Program-made: the position numbers and the translations under genes
In this document: one piece after another, positions 1 through 8,582 of the stretch
How positions within the stretch are numbered: the stretch's first letter is position 1
How the letters are laid out: each line of letters starts with the position of its first letter
Notes under the pieces: generated by a model
Database searches by the model: none
The model's input: the letters and a program-made list of their open reading frames with translations, nothing else
What the model was told of the DNA's origin: nothing
DNA from: Chania fonticola_B
Lineage (GTDB): Bacteria > Pseudomonadota > Gammaproteobacteria > Enterobacterales > Enterobacteriaceae
Reading direction: 5' to 3' (one strand)
Length of the DNA stretch: 64,000 nt
NCBI RefSeq assembly: GCF_048537545.1
Contig: NZ_CP183218.1

Positions 1-531
1 ACCCGACTGCGTTTCAGCCACGAAGTGCTGGCTGGCTCCTGGGAGGCGCTGATACACGGCTGTGCCGATATTATCATCGGTGCGATTTGTGAGCCGCCTT
101 CGCGCGCGGGCTATGCTTTTAGCCCGCTAGGGCAGTTGGAATATGTGTTTGCCGTCGCCCCGCACCATCCGTTGGCAGCCCAGCCGGAACCGTTGCAGAA
201 AAGCAGCATCCGCCAGCATCGCGCAGTGGTGGTTCATGACTCGTCGCGGGTGAATTCGCCGCAAAGTCTGCACGTGCTGGATGAGCAGGATCAACTGACG
301 GTATTCAGTTTTGAGGCCAAATTGCAGGCGCAGCTGGCCGGGTTGGGCTGTGGCTATCTGCCTCATTATCTGGCAGAACCTTATCTGAAAACCGGCCAGT
401 TGGTCGCGAAAAGCGTGGAGGCAGAGCGCGATAGCGACACCGCCTACTTCGGCTGGCGAGAAAGTGCCAGCGGCCTGGCCAGCCTCTGGTGGCGTGAGCG
501 GTTGCAAGCTTATGCCGTGACGGGGGAATGA
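1..531 (+). CDS. LysR-family transcriptional regulator, 3' part
   Basis: The frame is open from the first base, so the gene is cut by the window edge. The GTG at 25 is an internal codon, not a start. About 176 residues of the C-terminal effector-binding domain are present, beginning RLRFSHEVLAGSWEAL and followed by a GxADIIIGA segment; both are typical of the first lobe of LysR co-inducer domains. The N-terminal helix-turn-helix lies outside the window. LysR proteins bind DNA as tetramers and switch on a small metabolite. The target cannot be told because the divergent partner gene, if any, is outside. The next gene starts 178 bp downstream on the same strand. Confidence 0.85.
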   Translation, partial: TRLRFSHEVLAGSWEALIHGCADIIIGAICEPPSRAGYAFSPLGQLEYVFAVAPHHPLAAQPEPLQKSSIRQHRAVVVHDSSRVNSPQSLHVLDEQDQLTVFSFEAKLQAQLAGLGCGYLPHYLAEPYLKTGQLVAKSVEAERDSDTAYFGWRESASGLASLWWRERLQAYAVTGE

Positions 532-709
532 CTCTGAAGGTTGGCAAGGCAGGGTAGGTTAACGCATAGCCTGTTGTTGCCCGCCAGGATTGTTATCCAC
601 GCAGCTAACGTCATGATGCTGATTTTTAACTTTGCTTTACCACTTTTGTTATTTTGAGCGCCGATCCGCTTCGCCGATACTGAGAAAAATAGCCTCAGCG
701 AGCCGGAAA

Positions 710-1741
710 ATGCCCTCAGCCAAACCCCATAGTCACTATCTGCATGGCGAACAACGAGCCTGGATCCAACAGCTTAACCGGCAATGGATCTGGCGGTTGG
801 AGCTGCCGACCTGGGGCATTATGCTGCTGGTTTACGGTAGTTGGTTCGGCGTGGTGCATTACTGGCAGCTGCTCGGCCCCTGGCTGGGCGCACCATTGCT
901 GACGTTGGCGACTACCTGGTATCTCTCTTTGCAGCATGAGCTGATCCACGGCCATCCCACCCGGTGGCCGCGGCTCAACCAACTGTTCGGCCTGCTTCCC
1001 CTGGCGGTGTGGTATCCCTACGGGCTGTACCGCGACAGCCATATTCAGCATCATCGCGACGATCATCTGACCCAACCTGCCGAAGATCCGGAAAGTTACT
1101 ATTTCAGCCGGGCGCAGTGGCAACGATTTCCTGTTTGGCTGCCTCTGTTGGCCAAGGTGCGTAATACCCTGATTGGCCGGGTCACGCTTGGCCCGGCCTG
1201 GGACATTATCACCACGCTGTCCAACGCTCTGAAAGCCATATTGGCTGGTGATCTGTGGACCTTGACGATGTGGCTGGTACACGGCGCACTGTTGGTAGCT
1301 CTGCTTGCCTGGCTGCAAGCGCAGGGCATTTCTGCCGCCTTTTATCTGCTGGCGGTGAGCTACCCGGCGCTGGGGTTGACCAAGATCCGTTCGTTTTATG
1401 AGCATCGCGCGGTGGACGCTCCGCAGGCACGTTCTATTATTAATGAGGCCTCTTGGCCTTGGCGACTGCTGTTTCTCAATCTGAACTATCATTTAGTGCA
1501 CCATGATTTACCCGGTTTGCCTTGGTATGGGCTGCGAAAAGTCTATCTGGCAGAGCAGCAGGCCTACCGGCAACGCAGCCAGGGGTTTGTGGTGCAGGGC
1601 TATGGCAACTGGTTTGTCGATCATGCCGTGACGCCGATTGCCGTTGAAGTACACCCGTTTGAACAGGAGAGAGTCGAGAAGCAGCATGTGATAGGCTGGA
1701 CCCATACCGCGCAGGATTTTCCAATCGATCTGGCGAAATAG
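710..1741 (+). CDS. Fatty acid desaturase family membrane protein
   Basis: This integral membrane di-iron enzyme of the fatty acid desaturase superfamily should introduce a double bond, or a hydroxyl, into an acyl chain in the inner membrane. The three histidine boxes are present: HELIHGH at residues 76-82, HIQHH at 111-115 and HLVHH at 261-265, plus FYEH near 229. Hydrophobic segments lie between the boxes. I chose ATG 710 (343 residues); an in-frame ATG at 632 would add 26 residues that look unlike the family. The gene ends 29 bp before osmF on the same strand, so co-transcription with the osmoprotectant importer is possible. Enterobacteria normally make unsaturated lipids with FabA/FabB, so the substrate here is unknown. 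Confidence 0.8.
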   Translation: MPSAKPHSHYLHGEQRAWIQQLNRQWIWRLELPTWGIMLLVYGSWFGVVHYWQLLGPWLGAPLLTLATTWYLSLQHELIHGHPTRWPRLNQLFGLLPLAVWYPYGLYRDSHIQHHRDDHLTQPAEDPESYYFSRAQWQRFPVWLPLLAKVRNTLIGRVTLGPAWDIITTLSNALKAILAGDLWTLTMWLVHGALLVALLAWLQAQGISAAFYLLAVSYPALGLTKIRSFYEHRAVDAPQARSIINEASWPWRLLFLNLNYHLVHHDLPGLPWYGLRKVYLAEQQAYRQRSQGFVVQGYGNWFVDHAVTPIAVEVHPFEQERVEKQHVIGWTHTAQDFPIDLAK

Positions 1742-1770
1742 CCGGAAAGCATCATCAAAGAGGATAAAGC

Positions 1771-2700
1771 ATGGCTATTACCCCATTACGCGCACGTTTT
1801 TTGGCATTGGCTTTGACCGTTCTGGCGGGAGCCTGCGGTGTTGCACAGGCGGCCGATACGGTACGCGTGGGTTCTAAAATTGATACCGAAGGCTCGCTGC
1901 TTGGCAATATCATTGTGCAGGTGCTGGAAGCCAACGGCATCAAAACTACCAACAAACTGCAATTGGGCACCACCAAGGTATTACGTGGTGCCATCACTTC
2001 CGGCGAGATTGATATCTACCCGGAATACACCGGTAACGGTGCCTTCTTCTTCTCCGATGAAAAAGATCCGGCGTGGAAAAACGCTCAGGCCGGGTTCGAG
2101 AAGGTGAAAAAGCTCGACTATGACCAGAACAAGATCGTCTGGTTGGATGCCGCCCCGGCTAACAACACCTGGACGATCGCCGTTCGCCAGGACGTGGCGC
2201 AGGCCAACCATCTGAAAACCCTGGCAGATCTGGCCAAGTGGATCAACGACGGTGGTAAGTTCAAACTGGCGGCATCGGCAGAGTTTATCGAACGCCCGGA
2301 CGCGCTACCGGCCTTCCAGAATGCTTATGGCTTCAAGCTTAATCAGGATCAGTTACTGTCACTGGCTGGCGGTGACACGGCGGTGACCATCAAGGCGGCG
2401 GCGGAACAAACCTCTGGGGTGAATGCGGCGATGGCGTATGGGACTGATGGCCCGGTGGCCGCGCTGGGCCTGCAAACGTTGGAAGACCCACAGGGCGTAC
2501 AGCCAATTTACGCCCCGGCTCCGATTGTTCGTGAGGCAACGCTGCAACAGCACGCCAATATCGCCGAACTGCTCAAACCGGTATTCGCTACGCTCGACGG
2601 CCCAACCTTACAGCAGTTGAACGCGCAGATCGCCGTAGAAGGCCAGGATGCCAAACAGGTGGCGGTCAATTACCTGAAACAGAAAGGGTTGATTAAGTAA
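1771..2700 (+). CDS. osmF: Osmoprotectant ABC transporter periplasmic binding protein OsmF (YehZ)
   Basis: This 309-residue periplasmic substrate-binding protein belongs to the OpuAC/ProX-like family and matches E. coli OsmF along its length. A signal peptide of about 27 residues ends at AQA. Recognisable parts are VGSKIDTEGSLLGNI after cleavage and DIYPEYTGNGAFFF near residues 75-90, the ligand-pocket region. It delivers glycine betaine or a related compatible solute to the YehYXW membrane complex. In E. coli this system has low betaine affinity and is sigma-S and osmotically controlled, so the true ligand is open. AGAGG upstream of the ATG is a good ribosome site. It is the first of four genes in the E. 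coli order osmF-yehY-yehX-yehW. Confidence 0.93.
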   Translation: MAITPLRARFLALALTVLAGACGVAQAADTVRVGSKIDTEGSLLGNIIVQVLEANGIKTTNKLQLGTTKVLRGAITSGEIDIYPEYTGNGAFFFSDEKDPAWKNAQAGFEKVKKLDYDQNKIVWLDAAPANNTWTIAVRQDVAQANHLKTLADLAKWINDGGKFKLAASAEFIERPDALPAFQNAYGFKLNQDQLLSLAGGDTAVTIKAAAEQTSGVNAAMAYGTDGPVAALGLQTLEDPQGVQPIYAPAPIVREATLQQHANIAELLKPVFATLDGPTLQQLNAQIAVEGQDAKQVAVNYLKQKGLIK

Positions 2701-2710
2701 CCTTGATCCC

Positions 2711-2743
2711 GCCGACCGGGCAGCGGTGAGCGACCCAGTCGGC
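2711..2743 (+). promoter_or_regulatory. Intercistronic stem-loop between osmF and yehY
   Basis: GCCGACCGGG at 2711-2720 pairs with CCCAGTCGGC at 2734-2743, nine Watson-Crick pairs plus one G-U. No T-run follows. It sits between the binding-protein gene and the first permease gene, where such hairpins often protect the upstream mRNA and raise binding-protein output over membrane subunits. Confidence 0.55.
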
Positions 2744-2794
2744 AATATTACCGCCTGAAAGACCAAGGGGATGCCCGGGTACCGGGGAGTGATT

Positions 2795-3955
2795 TTGATT
2801 ATTGTCTTGAAAAACCGTGTATTACTGACTCTGTTTGTTTTGCTGCTGCTTGCGGCCTTTGGCCTGCCGTTCCTCAGTTATGCTCCTAATCGCCTACTGT
2901 CTGGCAAGAGTATCTCTCTGATTTCACTGTTGCATGGCCCCGCGCTGTGGCTGCTGCTGCCATTATTGGTGTTTGCCGTGCTCAGCCTGTTGACCCCCAC
3001 GCGCAATCGGGCGCTGCTGACCGCCTGCGTTGCCGCTGTTCTATTGGCGATGATCTTTTGGTTGAGCGGCTATACCGCGCAGCAACTGGCATTGCAGGGC
3101 TCACCGCTGGCACGTACATCCTGGAGCAGCGGCTGTGCGCTAATGGCAGCATTGAGTGGCCTAATCGCCGCAGATGCCATGATGCGGATCACTCCCTCGC
3201 ACCTGTGGCGTATTCTGGGTAACGTCTTGGTGCTGCTACCTGCCGCGCTGCTGCTGTTTACCCATCAGTTGGACCAGCTTTCCCTGCTGAAGGAGTACCA
3301 CAACCGGCAAGAGGTATTTGACGCTGCATTACTACAGCATTTGACCATCTTGCTGGCTACCATGGTACCGGCTCTGCTGATTGGTGTGCCGTTGGGCGTG
3401 CTGTGTTTTCGTTCAACCCGCTGGCAGGGTCCCATCTTCTCCACGCTGAATATCATCCAGACCGTCCCTTCCATTGCGCTATTTGGCCTGTTGATCGCCC
3501 CGTTGGCCGGGCTGGCGGCGGCGCTACCTTGGCTGGCGAACTTAGGCATTAGCGGTATCGGCATGGCCCCGGCGATTGTGGCATTGGTGCTCTATGCCCT
3601 GTTGCCGCTGGTGCGCAGCGTGGTCGCCGGTTTGCAAAGCGTGCCCGCCAGCGTGATTGAGTCCGCCAGCGGCATGGGAATGACGCGCGGGCAGATTTTC
3701 TTTGGCGTCCAGCTGCCACTGGCAATGCCACTGTTCCTGACCGGCGTGCGCATCCTGGCGGTACAAACCGTGGGAATGGCGGTGGTGGCAGCGCTGATTG
3801 GTGCCGGGGGTTTTGGTGCGATCGTGTTTCAAGGATTACTCAGCAGCGCACTGGATCTGGTGTTGCTCGGGGTGATCCCGGTGATCGCCATGGCGGTGAT
3901 CGTCGATTCGCTGTTTAAATTCATAATTTCAATGTTGGAAGTGACTGCCAGATGA
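2795..3955 (+). CDS. yehY: Osmoprotectant ABC transporter permease YehY
   Basis: This is the larger inner-membrane permease of the OsmF-YehYXW importer and matches E. coli YehY (385 residues). The N-terminal half has several hydrophobic spans and the landmark LPFLSYAPNRLLSG. The C-terminal half is the BPD_transp_1 domain, with a conserved loop SASGMGMTRGQIFFGVQLPLA that contacts the ATPase. I prefer the TTG at 2795, six bases after GGGGAG, giving 386 residues. ATG 2771 is in frame but adds eight residues and has no better ribosome site. The stop overlaps the start of yehX by four bases (ATGA), indicating translational coupling. Confidence 0.9.
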   Translation: MIIVLKNRVLLTLFVLLLLAAFGLPFLSYAPNRLLSGKSISLISLLHGPALWLLLPLLVFAVLSLLTPTRNRALLTACVAAVLLAMIFWLSGYTAQQLALQGSPLARTSWSSGCALMAALSGLIAADAMMRITPSHLWRILGNVLVLLPAALLLFTHQLDQLSLLKEYHNRQEVFDAALLQHLTILLATMVPALLIGVPLGVLCFRSTRWQGPIFSTLNIIQTVPSIALFGLLIAPLAGLAAALPWLANLGISGIGMAPAIVALVLYALLPLVRSVVAGLQSVPASVIESASGMGMTRGQIFFGVQLPLAMPLFLTGVRILAVQTVGMAVVAALIGAGGFGAIVFQGLLSSALDLVLLGVIPVIAMAVIVDSLFKFIISMLEVTAR

Positions 3956-4887
3956 TTAACTTTGACCGGGTAAGCAAGATTTTTCAGGGGAAACCGGCGG
4001 TGGACGATCTCTCGTTGAGCATGGCGGAAGGGGAGTTTACCGTGCTGATCGGCACTTCCGGCTCAGGCAAATCCACCACGTTGAAGATGATCAACCGCCT
4101 GATCGAGCATGATAAAGGCAAGATCAGGTTTGCCGGTGAGGAGATCCATAAGTTCAAACCGCAGGATTTACGCCGCCGAATGGGCTATGCCATCCAGTCG
4201 ATCGGTCTGTTCCCCCATTGGACGGTAGAAGAGAATATTGCCACGGTACCGCAGTTACTGAAGTGGCCAAGAGCACGGATCCGCGATCGGGTGACTGAGC
4301 TGATGGAGCTGCTGCAACTGGAGCCGGAGCTGTTCCGCCGCCGCTATCCACATCAGCTTTCCGGCGGACAGCAACAGCGGGTTGGGGTGGCACGGGCGCT
4401 GGCCGCCGATCCTGAGGTGTTGCTCATGGACGAACCCTTTGGTGCGCTCGATCCGGTGACCCGGGCCTCGTTGCAGGCTGAGATTGCCCGTATTCATCAA
4501 CTTTCTGGCCGCACCATCGTACTGGTGACGCACGATATCGATGAGGCGCTGGGGTTGGCCGATCGGATCGTACTGCTCGATCAGGGGCGAGTGGTGCAGC
4601 AGGGCACTCCGTTGGCGTTGCTGACCAACCCGGTGAATGATTTTGTGCGTGACTTCTTTGGCCGCAGCGATAGGGGGATCAAGCTGTTGGCGTTGGGCAC
4701 GGTAGCCGAAAGGGTGCGGCCGGGTGAGGCGGAAGGGGAACCCATCCAGGCCATGATGAGCCTGCGTGAGGCGCTGTCGGTGTTTGTTGCCCGAGGCTGC
4801 GAACGTTTGCCGGTGGTTGACGAACAGGGGCAAGCGCTTGGCGTGTTGCATTTCAGCGATTTGATTACACACAAGGCGCTATCATGA
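3952..4887 (+). CDS. yehX: Osmoprotectant ABC transporter ATPase YehX
   Basis: This 311-residue ATP-binding subunit drives osmoprotectant import. Walker A GTSGSGKST is at residues 34-42, the ABC signature LSGGQQQR at about 136-143, Walker B LLMDEP at 157-162 and a D-loop GALD follows. The C-terminal 60 or so residues (RGCERLPVVDEQGQALGVL) look like a CBS-type half repeat, as in other betaine-family ATPases, where CBS modules sense ionic strength. The gene overlaps yehY upstream and yehW downstream by four bases each, so the three are translated as a unit. Confidence 0.93.
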   Translation: MINFDRVSKIFQGKPAVDDLSLSMAEGEFTVLIGTSGSGKSTTLKMINRLIEHDKGKIRFAGEEIHKFKPQDLRRRMGYAIQSIGLFPHWTVEENIATVPQLLKWPRARIRDRVTELMELLQLEPELFRRRYPHQLSGGQQQRVGVARALAADPEVLLMDEPFGALDPVTRASLQAEIARIHQLSGRTIVLVTHDIDEALGLADRIVLLDQGRVVQQGTPLALLTNPVNDFVRDFFGRSDRGIKLLALGTVAERVRPGEAEGEPIQAMMSLREALSVFVARGCERLPVVDEQGQALGVLHFSDLITHKALS

Positions 4888-5654
4888 ACATCACGCGCTG
4901 GTGGCGCGATCCGCTGCCGTGGACATTTGCTCTGCTAGTGGCGTTGGTCTTCGGCATGAACCATCTGCACGGCCTGTTTGCCGCTTGGTTCCCACAGTTG
5001 GAGCGGCCGGTGTATCAGCAGGACAGCTTTTTCTCGCTGGTTGTTGCGCATTTATCGCTAGTAGCCGTATCGAGCCTGATTGCGGTAATGATTGGCGTAA
5101 CCGCAGGCATTGCGGTGACGCGCGGTGCCGGGCGGGAGTTTCGCTCATTGGTGGAAACTGTGGTTGCCGTTGGGCAGACTTTTCCACCGGTTGCGGTATT
5201 GGCGGTGGCGGTACCGGTAATGGGCTTTAGTGAGCAGCCAGCGATTATTGCGCTGGTGCTGTATGGTTTATTACCGATCCTGCAAGGCACCTTGACCGGG
5301 ATAGAGTCGGTTCCGGCGGGCACGCGTGAAGTGGCTCAAGGGGTGGGGATGAGCCGCTGGCAAATTTTGTGGCGCGTTGAGCTGCCGTTGGCGGCCCCGG
5401 TGATCGTCGCGGGGATCCGCACTTCGGTGATTATCAATATCGGCACGGCGGCCATAGCCTCAACAGTGGGCACCAAAACGCTGGGAACGCCGATCATTAT
5501 TGGCCTGAGTGGCTTCAATACGGCATATGTGATCCAGGGAGCGGTGGTAGTGGCGTTGTTGGCGATCATTACCGACATGCTGTTCGAACGCTGGGTACGC
5601 TACCTCACCGCCTGGCGTCAGCAACGGCTGACTGTCTCATCTTCTGCGGGGTAA
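4884..5654 (+). CDS. yehW: Osmoprotectant ABC transporter permease YehW
   Basis: This 256-residue second permease has about six membrane spans and a BPD_transp_1 domain. The EAA-type loop VAQGVGMSRWQILWRVELPL near residue 150 is the docking site for YehX. It pairs with YehY to form the channel. The start codon overlaps the yehX stop. It is the last subunit of the standard operon; the next gene begins five bases later. Confidence 0.92.
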   Translation: MNITRWWRDPLPWTFALLVALVFGMNHLHGLFAAWFPQLERPVYQQDSFFSLVVAHLSLVAVSSLIAVMIGVTAGIAVTRGAGREFRSLVETVVAVGQTFPPVAVLAVAVPVMGFSEQPAIIALVLYGLLPILQGTLTGIESVPAGTREVAQGVGMSRWQILWRVELPLAAPVIVAGIRTSVIINIGTAAIASTVGTKTLGTPIIIGLSGFNTAYVIQGAVVVALLAIITDMLFERWVRYLTAWRQQRLTVSSSAG

Positions 5655-5659
5655 CTTCC

Positions 5660-6442
5660 ATGGCGATAGTCTCTTTACCGATGTACGGCGTTAGCCACCA
5701 ACAGGTGGAACCGTTCTGGCAGGCGCTACGCGATAAGCTGCGGCAACTGGGTATGGCGGAGGTTCCCCAGACGCTGAGTTGGCCGCAGGATTTGCCGCAA
5801 CACTGGCAACGGCCGGATCTGCTACTTAGCCAGACCTGCGGATATCCATTGGTGACGGTGTTACCACAGGTACAGTTGGTGGGGACTTACCATTACCGTG
5901 TGGAAGGTTGCAGCGGAGCGAACTACAGCAGTTGGCTGGTGGTGCGTGAGGGGGAACCGGCAGAGCGACTTGAGGATTTCCGCGATCGCATGGTGGCGTA
6001 TAACAGCCGGGATTCACAGTCGGGGTATAACAGTCTGCGAGCCTTGATTGCGCCGCTGGCGCAGGAAGGGCATTTTTTCCGCCAGGCGATCGCCTCTGGC
6101 AGCCACTATCGTTCACTGGAGATGATCCTGGAGGGGCAGGCGGATATTGCGGCCATCGACTGTATCAGCTTTGCCCTGTTGAAACGGGCACGGCCACAAG
6201 CCGTTGCTGGCCTGAAGATTATTGGCCGTACCGCTGCGGTACCGGGTTTGCCGTTGATCACGGCGGCCGGAACGCCAGACTCACAATTGGCAATCCTGCG
6301 CACCGCGGCCAGTGCCATGGTCAACCATACGGCCAGTGAAAGCCTGCTGATCGGCGATTTTAGTCTGGTGCCGCGTACTGCTTATCAGCGGGTGGCCGAG
6401 CTTGAAAGGCTGGCGGCCAACGCTGGCGTCACGGCGTTATAA
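5660..6442 (+). CDS. PhnD/phosphonate-binding-like protein without a signal peptide
   Basis: The 260-residue product resembles the PhnD/phosphate-phosphonate binding protein superfamily: a periplasmic-binding fold with YRVEGCSGANYSSWLVV in the middle, then FRDRMVAYNSRDSQSGYNSLRAL, the usual ligand-loop region, and DIAAIDCISFALLKR. The start is ATG 5660, and the protein begins MAIVSLPMYGV with no signal peptide or lipobox, so it should stay in the cytoplasm unless the true start is elsewhere. It follows yehW by five bases and is almost surely in its operon. This gene is not part of the E. coli operon. Function unknown; it could be a cytosolic ligand sensor or an enzyme-like relative. Confidence 0.75.
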   Translation: MAIVSLPMYGVSHQQVEPFWQALRDKLRQLGMAEVPQTLSWPQDLPQHWQRPDLLLSQTCGYPLVTVLPQVQLVGTYHYRVEGCSGANYSSWLVVREGEPAERLEDFRDRMVAYNSRDSQSGYNSLRALIAPLAQEGHFFRQAIASGSHYRSLEMILEGQADIAAIDCISFALLKRARPQAVAGLKIIGRTAAVPGLPLITAAGTPDSQLAILRTAASAMVNHTASESLLIGDFSLVPRTAYQRVAELERLAANAGVTAL

Positions 6443-6448
6443 AGCGGG

Positions 6449-6625
6449 TTATTTCGCTTGGATAGTGGCCGTTGGGGCACTATCGGTAGCGGCATCGCTG
6501 GTGGTTGTGGTCTCTTCTTGTGGCGTGGTGGAACGGGTGTACATATTCAGCCCGGCCAGAAACACGCCGCCCAGAGAGCCGAAGGCGCATAAGGCGATGA
6601 CGATGAGGAACGCTTTTTTCCGCAT
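6449..6625 (-). CDS. Small single-span membrane protein, 58 residues
   Basis: A short reading frame runs convergent to the previous gene and ends six bases from it. The protein starts MRKKAFLIVIALCAFGSLGG, a positively charged start followed by a hydrophobic span to about residue 26. A Thr/Ser/Ala/Glu-rich hydrophilic tail follows and ends TIQAK. This is the plan of a small inner-membrane peptide with its tail outside, or an uncleaved signal anchor. The ribosome site is weak. I do not recognise the family. The charge pattern and clean hydrophobic stretch argue that it is real. Confidence 0.5.
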   Translation of the reverse strand: MRKKAFLIVIALCAFGSLGGVFLAGLNMYTRSTTPQEETTTTSDAATDSAPTATIQAK

Positions 6626-6763
6626 AATGATGATTTCGCAGGTTGTCCAGAACAGCGGGAATTATAGCCCCTTCAGCGGGTGAAACAACACTCGTTTAAT
6701 TGGGGGTATGTTGCTTCAAGTTTTGTTGCGGTGCAGTGCTCAGACGCGGGAGTTAATAGGTAG

Positions 6764-6808
6764 CACATTTGGTCCCCTCTCCTGTTGGGAGAGGGTAAGG
6801 GGGGGGCA
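6764..6808. repeat. Dispersed palindromic intergenic repeat, copy 1
   Basis: TTTGGTCCCCTCTCC, a short loop, and GGGAGAGGGTAAGG form an inverted repeat (arms CCCTCTCC/GGGAGAGGG). The same block, in opposite orientation, occurs twice near 63.8-63.95 kb. It lies just beyond the 3' end of yedA. Such CCCTCTCCC elements are dispersed intergenic repeats in some enterobacteria. Confidence 0.65.
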
Positions 6809-6809
6809 T

Positions 6810-7721
6810 TTAGTTGACCTGTTGTGCCTTGGCCGGGCGGGCAAACAGGTATTTACCCAGCGTCACCAACACCACCGCCGAGACGATAATCACCAACGCC
6901 AGCCACTCGCGCGGGCCCAGGGATTCGCCAGCAAAACCGACGCCGAGCAGCACCGCCACCACCGGATTGACGTAGGCATAGCTGGTCGCTACCGCTGGGC
7001 GTACGTTTTTCAGCAGGAACATATAGGCGCTGATCGCCAGCATTGAACCGAAAACAATCAGATAACCGAGCGCCATAAAGCCGCTGAAGGTGGGCATTTT
7101 ATCCAAATGCTCACCGCTCAGTTGGCTGGCGATGGTCAGCACCACGCCGGCCACCAGCATTTCTGCGGCACCGGCCATCGGCCCGGCAGGGAGTGAAATG
7201 CGTGAGCCAAGTACCGAACCAAAGGCCCAACTGGCGGAAGCCAACAGGATTAACAGCGCGCCGGTCGGGTTACCCACCAGGTTATTGCCGGTGTTGAGCA
7301 ACACAATGCCCACCAGTCCAAGGGCGATACCGGTCCATTCCAGCTTGGTATTGCGGATCCCCCAAAACATGCTGAAGCAGAGGGTGAACAGCGGAACCGT
7401 AGCGACCATCACCGCGGCAATGCCGGAAGGCACATCCTGGTGCTCGGCTACCGTGACCAGGCCGTTACCCACGGCCAGCAACAGAATGCCAATGGTGCCA
7501 GCGGCGACCCACTGTTTCAGAGTGGGCAGGGCATGGCCCCGCAGCAACAGGAAAACGAACAGGATGATACCGGCAATCAGAAAACGAATGCCCGCCATCA
7601 TCAAGGGGGGCCAGCTTGCCACCCCCACTCGGATAGCGAAGTAGGTCGATCCCCAGACAATATATAACGTAAACAGCGCCCCGATTAACGGCAGGAGATG
7701 ACGATTTTGTTGGCTCAGCAT
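6810..7721 (-). CDS. yedA: EamA-family drug/metabolite exporter YedA
   Basis: This 303-residue inner-membrane exporter has ten predicted spans in two EamA repeats and matches E. coli YedA throughout: IVWGSTYFAIRVGV near residue 20, MVTVAEHQ-type loop NGLVTVAEHQDVPSGIAAV near 85-100, and ATSYAYVNPVVAVLLG in the second repeat. The family exports amino acids or small drugs by proton exchange; YedA's natural substrate is not settled. It stands alone on the minus strand, with the dispersed repeat immediately after its stop. Confidence 0.9.
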   Translation of the reverse strand: MLSQQNRHLLPLIGALFTLYIVWGSTYFAIRVGVASWPPLMMAGIRFLIAGIILFVFLLLRGHALPTLKQWVAAGTIGILLLAVGNGLVTVAEHQDVPSGIAAVMVATVPLFTLCFSMFWGIRNTKLEWTGIALGLVGIVLLNTGNNLVGNPTGALLILLASASWAFGSVLGSRISLPAGPMAGAAEMLVAGVVLTIASQLSGEHLDKMPTFSGFMALGYLIVFGSMLAISAYMFLLKNVRPAVATSYAYVNPVVAVLLGVGFAGESLGPREWLALVIIVSAVVLVTLGKYLFARPAKAQQVN

Positions 7722-7862
7722 GGGTTATTATTCGGTAGGGTGAAAAATCGTTAGGACACTCAGTAAACCTTAAGGCATGGCCGATAAGCAATGCTTTTCT
7801 ACTCGTTTAGTGGTGTCGTGGTACCGGGGGAGGCTGCCAGTCCCTGGCCTACAATCAAGGGA

Positions 7863-8516
7863 TTACGACTGGGAGATCTGGTAGGCGCAGCGGCGGGCAC
7901 CGGTAAGAATATGTTCGCTGCGCTCAACCTTGGCTTGCAGCACCTCGGTAAATACGTTCAGCTCGGCGCGGCAAAATCCTTGGCAAACCGCCGCGGCGCT
8001 GCAGATGGGGCAGTGATTTTCCACCAGCAGAAACTCGCCGTCTTTCTCTTCACTCCACTCGGCCATATACCCTTCACGGCAACGGATGGCCGCCAGACGA
8101 GCAACACGTTCACGTAAATCGGCTGCACCGACCATCGCCTGTTTATAATTAATTAGGGTCTCCTGCTCTCGGCTGTCGATCAGCAGGTCCATCGCCTGTT
8201 CACCCAGTTTGTCACGCACCGTGCGCAACAGTTGGGCGGTTAATTCGGCATGGGCGTCGGGAAAGTGGGCGTTACCTGCGGCGGTCAACTGCCAGAGCTG
8301 TACCGGGCGGCCAACGCCACGGGTTTCTGCCTTGGCTTCCACCAGACCCTCTTTTGCCAGCTTGACGAATTGCTGACGAGCGGCTTCACCAGTGGTGCCG
8401 AGGACCTTTCCCGCTTCTGAGGCTTGCTGCGGACCGTGGGTTTTCAACAGCTTCAGCAAGCGGTCACTGACCGAATGTGCGGTGCATTCGCCATTTTCCA
8501 AGTTAATTCTTGACAT
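7863..8516 (-). CDS. Winged-helix regulator with C-terminal cysteine cluster (SufR/COG2345-like)
   Basis: This 217-residue protein has an N-terminal winged helix (residues about 15-80, with GTTGEAARQQFVKLAKEGLVE as helix-turn-helix and RGVGRPVQLW as wing). The C-terminal half carries cysteines at 169, 172, 178, 182 and 210 in HCPICSAAAVCQGFC and GARRCAY. This layout is that of SufR-type regulators, which bind an iron-sulfur cluster. A redox or metal-responsive repressor is therefore likely, by inference. It is divergent from an MFS pump 103 bp away, its likely target. A broken 9-bp inverted repeat sits between the two genes. Confidence 0.75.
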   Translation of the reverse strand: MSRINLENGECTAHSVSDRLLKLLKTHGPQQASEAGKVLGTTGEAARQQFVKLAKEGLVEAKAETRGVGRPVQLWQLTAAGNAHFPDAHAELTAQLLRTVRDKLGEQAMDLLIDSREQETLINYKQAMVGAADLRERVARLAAIRCREGYMAEWSEEKDGEFLLVENHCPICSAAAVCQGFCRAELNVFTEVLQAKVERSEHILTGARRCAYQISQS

Positions 8517-8546
8517 ATTACAGCGCCTCGCCCTTAATTATTCCAA

Positions 8547-8582
8547 GATATTGCTTGTTAAATTTAGCCTAATAGCAAGATC
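8547..8582. promoter_or_regulatory. Candidate operator between the cysteine-cluster regulator and MFS pump
   Basis: GATATTGCT at 8547-8555 and AGCAAGATC at 8574-8582 form an inverted repeat with one mismatch, in the 103-bp divergent gap. The position fits a dimeric winged-helix site controlling both genes. No footprint data are implied. Confidence 0.35.
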
